Shown here: positions 47,054 through 50,215 of the stretch, in pieces | Layout of the letters: every line of letters begins with the position of its first letter | Position numbering within the stretch: position 1 is the stretch's first letter | IMG/VR virus record: IMGVR_UViG_3300022890_000030 | Span: 1 to 50,215 of that record | DNA length: 50,215 nucleotides | DNA from: a virus | Reading direction: 5' to 3' (one strand) | Made by a program: the position numbers and the translations under genes | Notes under the pieces: generated by a model | Told to the model about the DNA's origin: nothing | Seen by the model: the letters and a program-made list of their open reading frames with translations, nothing else | The model's database searches: none

Positions 47054-47932
47054 TTAAAATGGAATATCTTCTACGTCGATAGCGCCTTCTTCTTCTACTT
47101 TTTCTTCGGGTTGTGATCCATCATCAGGTGGAGCGTCTTGAACATAGGTTGCTATTTTTTCAAGTGGCATCCCATTTCTGTTGTCATCTATTTTTTCTAT
47201 TACCTTGAAATATTTAGATAACTCTTTCAAAACCTCAAGCTGTTCAGTTAAATTAACCACTTCTCCACGCTCATAATTAATGAACCAATAAGCAGTATCA
47301 CCATTTTCTGCCCATTCTAAGTTGAAATTTGTTTTAATACCAACGAAGGTTTCACTATCGCCGAAGGAATTTTTATACTCGAAGAAATTATTACGGCTAT
47401 TTCCTTTAAGTTTTAGTCTGTAAACAGTTCCATCTACATTCACATAGATAATTAACATAAGATCAAAGTTCTTTTGGGGTTTGCCCATTGAGTTCATTTG
47501 ACCAGTAGCAAATTCATGACATAAGTGTTTGTAGTTTCCTTTAGCGATTTCATCGCCATTACCATTTTTAATTTCTATAATTTCATCAAAGCGATCAAAT
47601 TCACGGCTATAAAATCTATCAATATCAGTAGCATCTAATTTATATTTAGAGGCGATTGAGTATCGTACCTTTAGAATTACCGCGTTTAAATTTTCTTTCC
47701 AAAAATCTGTCTTATAATCGTTGCCCTCTTTGTTAGTCATCAAAAAACCTTTCTTTGGTGGTTTTTTTGAATTGTCTTCCATTTTTTCCCAAGTATTGCT
47801 AACTTTAATTACTGGAATATAGGGCATACGATTTCCTCCCATTTCACCAGATAACATTTTAGCTTCGTTAATGGCATCTTGGTTGATTAATTCATTATTA
47901 ACTTTTGTGTCTAGTTGCTTTTCATCATTCAT
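47054..47932 (-). CDS. SSB-like protein with DIPF C-terminal tip
   Basis: 292 residues. The last ones, EEEGAIDVEDIPF, copy the acidic DxDIPF tip by which single-strand-binding proteins recruit replication and repair partners. The body has beta-rich segments (NFDLMLIIYVNVDGTVYRL) and aromatic residues suitable for ssDNA stacking, but is not a recognisable bacterial SSB OB-fold and is longer (SSB about 170). The tip and the neighbouring annealing protein make a phage ssDNA-binding role likely. ATG overlaps the previous gene (ATGA). Confidence 0.65.
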   Translation of the reverse strand: MNDEKQLDTKVNNELINQDAINEAKMLSGEMGGNRMPYIPVIKVSNTWEKMEDNSKKPPKKGFLMTNKEGNDYKTDFWKENLNAVILKVRYSIASKYKLDATDIDRFYSREFDRFDEIIEIKNGNGDEIAKGNYKHLCHEFATGQMNSMGKPQKNFDLMLIIYVNVDGTVYRLKLKGNSRNNFFEYKNSFGDSETFVGIKTNFNLEWAENGDTAYWFINYERGEVVNLTEQLEVLKELSKYFKVIEKIDDNRNGMPLEKIATYVQDAPPDDGSQPEEKVEEEGAIDVEDIPF

Positions 47933-48402
47933 ACTTTATCTTTAATTGTTAAATATTGTGTTTCATTTTTTACTACACCAGGTAGTAATTTACCAGTCAA
48001 TTTTTCGTATTCATTAAACATATTCTCTACTGTTTTTTTATCTTTGATAACATATTCTTGGGCAATAGATTCTTTTACTTTATCTATATCCACAAAGTCT
48101 TTTATCTCGGACATTACTTTTTCGTCAGATAATGATTCGAAAAAATCATTGGTATTCTCGACCTTTTTAGTTGTTCTTATTGATTTAATAATAACTTTGT
48201 CTTCACAAGTAATACTGTCTTGGCTATTTTCTACCATGTCAGCCATGACTTCTGCTTTTAGGATGTTCTCTTCATCAGCTAGATCACTGATTTGGGCTTT
48301 CAAGAATTTGGTATCTTCTTCAAAGGCAGCTTTTTTAACAGCCATTTGATCCTCTAGACCTTTTAATGAACCCTTCACTTGTAGTAGTTTTTCGTGTGTC
48401 AT
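47929..48402 (-). CDS. hypothetical coiled-coil protein, first gene of the recombination operon
   Basis: 157 residues. The start is fixed at MTHEKLLQVKG because the promoter at 48434-48462 would start RNA near 48427; the longer frame begins upstream of that. A long helix (KGLEDQMAVKKAAFEEDTKF) is followed by a beta segment (SITCEDKVIIKSIRTTKK) and a helical end. Similar layouts occur in phage Gp157-type and Gam-like DNA-end-protecting proteins, but I cannot assign it. Confidence 0.6.
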   Translation of the reverse strand: MTHEKLLQVKGSLKGLEDQMAVKKAAFEEDTKFLKAQISDLADEENILKAEVMADMVENSQDSITCEDKVIIKSIRTTKKVENTNDFFESLSDEKVMSEIKDFVDIDKVKESIAQEYVIKDKKTVENMFNEYEKLTGKLLPGVVKNETQYLTIKDKV

Positions 48403-48433
48403 AGGTTTTATATACAATTTATTAAGTCTGTTT

Positions 48434-48462
48434 ATTATAGCACATTGTTTTCGTTTTGTCAA
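48434..48462 (-). promoter_or_regulatory. sigma-70 promoter of the recombination operon
   Basis: On the minus strand: TTGACA (48462-48457), 17-base spacer, TATAAT (48439-48434), followed by AAACAG as at 8.4 kb. It reads 13 genes down to the terminator at 42.78 kb. Confidence 0.85.
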
Positions 48463-48589
48463 TAGTGGATAACTAGAAAAAAGAACGACGGGAGATGTTA
48501 ATTCACCACCAGAAAATAGCACGAAGAGAAATAATTAAATTATAAATAATCAATTGTAGAAGTTGTCAGGAGGGGGTGCTATTTAATCT

Positions 48590-48607
48590 CGACGGGTTAG
48601 CCCGCCG
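48590..48607 (-). promoter_or_regulatory. 7-bp GC stem-loop after gene 48620-48856
   Basis: CGGCGGG-CUAA-CCCGUCG on the minus strand with one G-U. No T-run, so at most a weak terminator or RNA-stability element between this gene and the recombination-operon promoter. Confidence 0.4.
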
Positions 48608-48619
48608 CGCTATTGTTAG

Positions 48620-48856
48620 TTATTTAAATTTTATTTCTAATTTACGAACTACTTTTCCAGCCGTTTTAAATTTATAAAAGTCTGTTTCATCTTCCAAAAA
48701 AATACCTTCTGCTACTCTGTTAGCTATCTGGCTTTTGGTCAGCATATAACCAGTAATTGCTTTTCCTGATTCAATTTTACCTTCAGTTGCCCTTTGTATT
48801 CTATCTTCGTCGTCAAATCCAAGTGGGACGAAATAAAATGTTTTAGTTTTGCTCAT
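48620..48856 (-). CDS. hypothetical protein, 78 aa
   Basis: MSKTKTFYFVPLGFDDEDRI..., an acidic N-terminal half and a basic end (KVVRKLEIKFK). TATG start, single cistron ending before the GC hairpin. Not recognised. Confidence 0.55.
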   Translation of the reverse strand: MSKTKTFYFVPLGFDDEDRIQRATEGKIESGKAITGYMLTKSQIANRVAEGIFLEDETDFYKFKTAGKVVRKLEIKFK

Positions 48857-48877
48857 ATATTTATATATGTTAATTAA

Positions 48878-49012
48878 TTATGCTTCAATTTCCATCAGTC
48901 TAAAAAACTCTAAGTCAATCTGATCCGCAGTCCATTCTTCGACAGAAAAACCTAGTAATTCTTCGACCATTTCTTTTTTCTTTTGGTTTATGATTGTTTT
49001 TATATGTTTCAT
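48878..49012 (-). CDS. small helical protein, 44 aa
   Basis: MKHIKTIINQKKKEMVEELL and then SVEEWTADQIDLEFFRLM form two helices. ATG with T at -1, placed four bases after the U-run of the structured element, so it is the direct target of any attenuation there. Below the usual ORF size cut. Confidence 0.55.
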   Translation of the reverse strand: MKHIKTIINQKKKEMVEELLGFSVEEWTADQIDLEFFRLMEIEA

Positions 49013-49015
49013 ACT

Positions 49016-49098
49016 AAAAAAACCGCCTGATTACGTCGATTCGATACCTCCAGCCTGAGCCGGTGATAACGTTAGACAGTCAAACGGTAAATTGACTG
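49016..49098 (-). ncRNA. structured leader or sRNA behind a strong promoter
   Basis: From the promoter at 49101 the minus strand shows an inverted repeat CAGTCAA/TTGACTG (49098-49092, 49083-49077) and a hairpin CCGGC-UCAG-GCUGG. A longer pairing of 49064-49058 with 49028-49022 has one mismatch and is followed by seven U. The U-run ends four bases before an ATG. The first inverted repeat overlaps the expected start site (about 49094), so it may be a DNA operator. Weak terminator evidence but a clear GC island in AT-rich DNA. Confidence 0.5.
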
Positions 49099-49100
49099 CC

Positions 49101-49129
49101 ATTGTACCATATTAGTTAAAGGTTGTCAA
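49101..49129 (-). promoter_or_regulatory. sigma-70 promoter with extended -10
   Basis: On the minus strand: TTGACA (49129-49124), 17-base spacer, TACAAT (49106-49101), with TGG before the -10. The -35 lies inside the end of gene 49116-49304. Confidence 0.85.
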
Positions 49130-49304
49130 GTTTCATCTGTGGATTGAATGGGGCCGGTTTAGTTTCTATTCTGGCTACCACCTCGTATTTTTCATCATCA
49201 AATGCTAAATATTCAGTTGTGGATTTATAATAATCAAAAACTTCGTTGCTTTCTGTTCTTCGGATAGTTAATTTCCATGGCATATCCCATTTTTCAAAAA
49301 TCAT
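49116..49304 (-). CDS. hypothetical protein, 62 aa
   Basis: Start set at MIFEKWDMPWKL, whose ATG overlaps the previous gene's TGA (ATGA) and has T at -1; the longer frame lies within that gene. Beta-rich (WKLTIRRTESNEVFDYYKST). Unknown function. Confidence 0.55.
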   Translation of the reverse strand: MIFEKWDMPWKLTIRRTESNEVFDYYKSTTEYLAFDDEKYEVVARIETKPAPFNPQMKLDNL

Positions 49305-49453
49305 AGAGAGGCTCCTAATAAAAAACCTACGATTAAAATTCCGCCGACAATCCATAACAAAGTAGATGTTTTAATAGGATCTATTGGTTCGTAACACCAT
49401 TTGCATACATTTATACAGACAAGTGGTTTTTTGCAATGAGGACATTCTTTCAT
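49301..49453 (-). CDS. zinc-ribbon plus membrane-anchor protein, 50 aa
   Basis: CPHCKKP at 4-10 and CKWCYEP at 17-23 form a double CxxC ribbon, followed by one membrane segment (LLWIVGGILIVGFLLGASL) to the end. TATG start, and a stop overlapping the next gene. This fusion of ribbon and TM in 50 residues is unusual. Below usual ORF cut-offs. Confidence 0.6.
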   Translation of the reverse strand: MKECPHCKKPLVCINVCKWCYEPIDPIKTSTLLWIVGGILIVGFLLGASL

Positions 49454-49457
49454 ATAT

Positions 49458-49880
49458 TTATTCTAGTAATAGTTTTGGATTATTCGCCATCTTCTGAAAT
49501 AGGGTTGTACCATCCTTAGTCTCAACATAAGGCAAAAAAATCTGTGGTAACGACACCATCCTTGTTTCGAATAAAGCCATCTGGCTATCGACCCAGTCTC
49601 TCAAATTAGCCCAAGCAACACGGTAACAGTAATCATCTTCATCCCAACGTCTCACATTATCCTTTTTCAAAACTTCTTGAAACGCACGCCAATCAACTGG
49701 CAAATTAAAAGATAGTCTATTATCATTTATATCTAATAAAAATTTCAATGCCTCAATTCTACCAGTTCCTTTTTCGTATTCAACCATAAAACCGGTAGCG
49801 CCATGATCAACTAGATTTTGTTGTATTTTTGCCAAGCTCTGAGATACTGGCATTTTTGTTGTGTAATTTTTTATTGGCAT
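49458..49880 (-). CDS. conserved phage protein of the MPIKNYTTKMP type
   Basis: 140 residues. KNYTTKMPVSQSLAKIQQNL, then GATGFMVEYEKGTGRIEALKF and RVAWANLRDWVDSQMALFE follow a very widespread uncharacterised phage family, with the conserved W-R/L-x-x-D-W-V-x-x-Q-x-A and LPY signatures (QIFLPYVETKDG). Function unknown. It probably belongs to the early or replication region. Confidence 0.7.
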   Translation of the reverse strand: MPIKNYTTKMPVSQSLAKIQQNLVDHGATGFMVEYEKGTGRIEALKFLLDINDNRLSFNLPVDWRAFQEVLKKDNVRRWDEDDYCYRVAWANLRDWVDSQMALFETRMVSLPQIFLPYVETKDGTTLFQKMANNPKLLLE

Positions 49881-49949
49881 AATTTATTTTAATTTTTCTA
49901 TTTTTGTAGTAGTTTCTTCATATATAAAGCTAATGAATAAAGAATGAAT

Positions 49950-49970
49950 CCTGTTTATGAAGCGAACAGG
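49950..49970 (-). promoter_or_regulatory. stem-loop downstream of the 52-aa zinc protein
   Basis: CCTGTT/AACAGG with a nine-base loop, followed on the minus strand by T-rich sequence (ATTCATTCTTT). It may act as a weak terminator between 49985-50143 and 49458-49880. Confidence 0.4.
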
Positions 49971-49984
49971 AACGCTTGGTGAGG

Positions 49985-50143
49985 CTAGACAAAAGGTGTC
50001 TCTACTACATCGGCGTAGCTACACGATGTGCAGAGTTCTACGAACTGGAGTCCTCCTTCCCATTCTCTCCAGCAGAAGATTTTGAACTTCCACTCACAGC
50101 AGACAGAACACCAGCCCATAGTGATGTAGGTGAAGTGCCACAT
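49985..50143 (-). CDS. Trp/Cys-rich zinc-ribbon protein, 52 aa
   Basis: MWHFTYITMGWCSVCCEWKF then ELCTSCSYADVV; CSVC at 12-15 and CTSC in the second half form a zinc ribbon, with many Trp residues. The ATG overlaps the preceding gene's TGA (TGATG), a coupled start with G at -1, an exception to the T rule. Base composition is clearly GC-richer than around it. No family recognised. Confidence 0.55.
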   Translation of the reverse strand: MWHFTYITMGWCSVCCEWKFKIFCWREWEGGLQFVELCTSCSYADVVETPFV

Positions 50144-50215
50144 CACTCCCTCCTCTTGTAGTTAGGTAGGACTTCGTCGGTAGTTCCGACATCAATCCAC
50201 TTCCCTTGATGGCAC
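50143..50215 (-). CDS. C-terminal part of the gene that runs off the right edge (YopX-like if circular)
   Basis: The open frame reads CHQGKWIDVGTTDEVLPNYK, then RRE and TGA. Joined to the left edge, it continues the frame of the YopX-like gene exactly, the junction codon being ATG (Met). Alone it has no recognisable motif. Confidence 0.5.
   Translation of the reverse strand, partial: CHQGKWIDVGTTDEVLPNYKRRE

Noticed and set aside
49022-49070. tRNA gene in the GC island
   Set aside because: ATTCGAT-like loop occurs, but no T-stem, anticodon arm or acceptor pairing can be formed.
49976-50161. 61-codon plus-strand ORF
   Set aside because: GTG start on the wrong strand; the minus strand encodes a better zinc-ribbon protein with a coupled start.
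1-50215. CRISPR array, integrase or repressor-type lysogeny module
   Set aside because: No direct-repeat/spacer pattern, no tyrosine or serine recombinase signature, and no clear CI-like gene were seen.

Overview
The window is an AT-rich, tightly packed genome of a tailed phage with podovirus-like (short-tailed) architecture. It carries small and large terminase, portal, scaffold, capsid, a P22-type adaptor and nozzle, a very long tail fibre, lysis genes and large ejection proteins. I see no tape measure, tail tube, integrase, tRNA or CRISPR. The reading frame of a YopX-like gene runs off the left end and resumes in frame at the right end without a stop, so the 50,215 bases may be one complete circular or circularly permuted genome.

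Layout. Two arms diverge from a non-coding hub at about 10.23-11.0 kb, which holds two perfect DnaA-box 9-mers, a palindrome, G-rich DNA and a divergent pair of TTGACA-17-TAAAAT/GATAAT promoters. The plus arm (11.0-42.8 kb) reads terS, a conserved small gene, a folded non-coding RNA, terL split over two overlapping genes, groES-like, groEL, a membrane protein, SpoVG-like, portal, scaffold, capsid, a beta-helix protein and further structural genes, a lysis cassette (small membrane proteins, M23 peptidase, holin candidate), adaptor, nozzle, tail fibre and three ejection-type proteins, one with a CHAP domain. It ends at a two-way terminator at 42.78 kb. The minus arm runs from 10.2 kb down through position 1 and on from 50.2 to 42.8 kb. 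It holds many small unknown and zinc-ribbon proteins, a DUF4373-type replication protein, two HNH proteins, and a recombination operon: SSB-like, Rad52-like annealing protein, Cas4/RecB-like nuclease, sigma-region-4 protein, HNH-like protein and RusA-like resolvase.

Expression. Six strong promoters share an exact 17-base spacer. Shine-Dalgarno sites are almost absent, and nearly every start codon is preceded by T (TATG). This rule helped choose starts. It also exposed a gene with an apparent AUC start and two genes interrupted by a single in-frame stop. Long stop-free genes show that TGA is a normal stop here.

Host. Consensus sigma-70 promoters argue against Bacteroidota, and the lack of Shine-Dalgarno sites argues against typical Firmicutes or Proteobacteria. 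An AT-rich, poorly cultured lineage such as Patescibacteria is possible, but this is only a guess. The most unusual parts are the phage-encoded GroES/GroEL pair inside the head operon, the structured RNA beside the split terminase, the structured leaders behind strong promoters, and repeated gene-boundary modules whose hairpin arms differ while their flanks are conserved.
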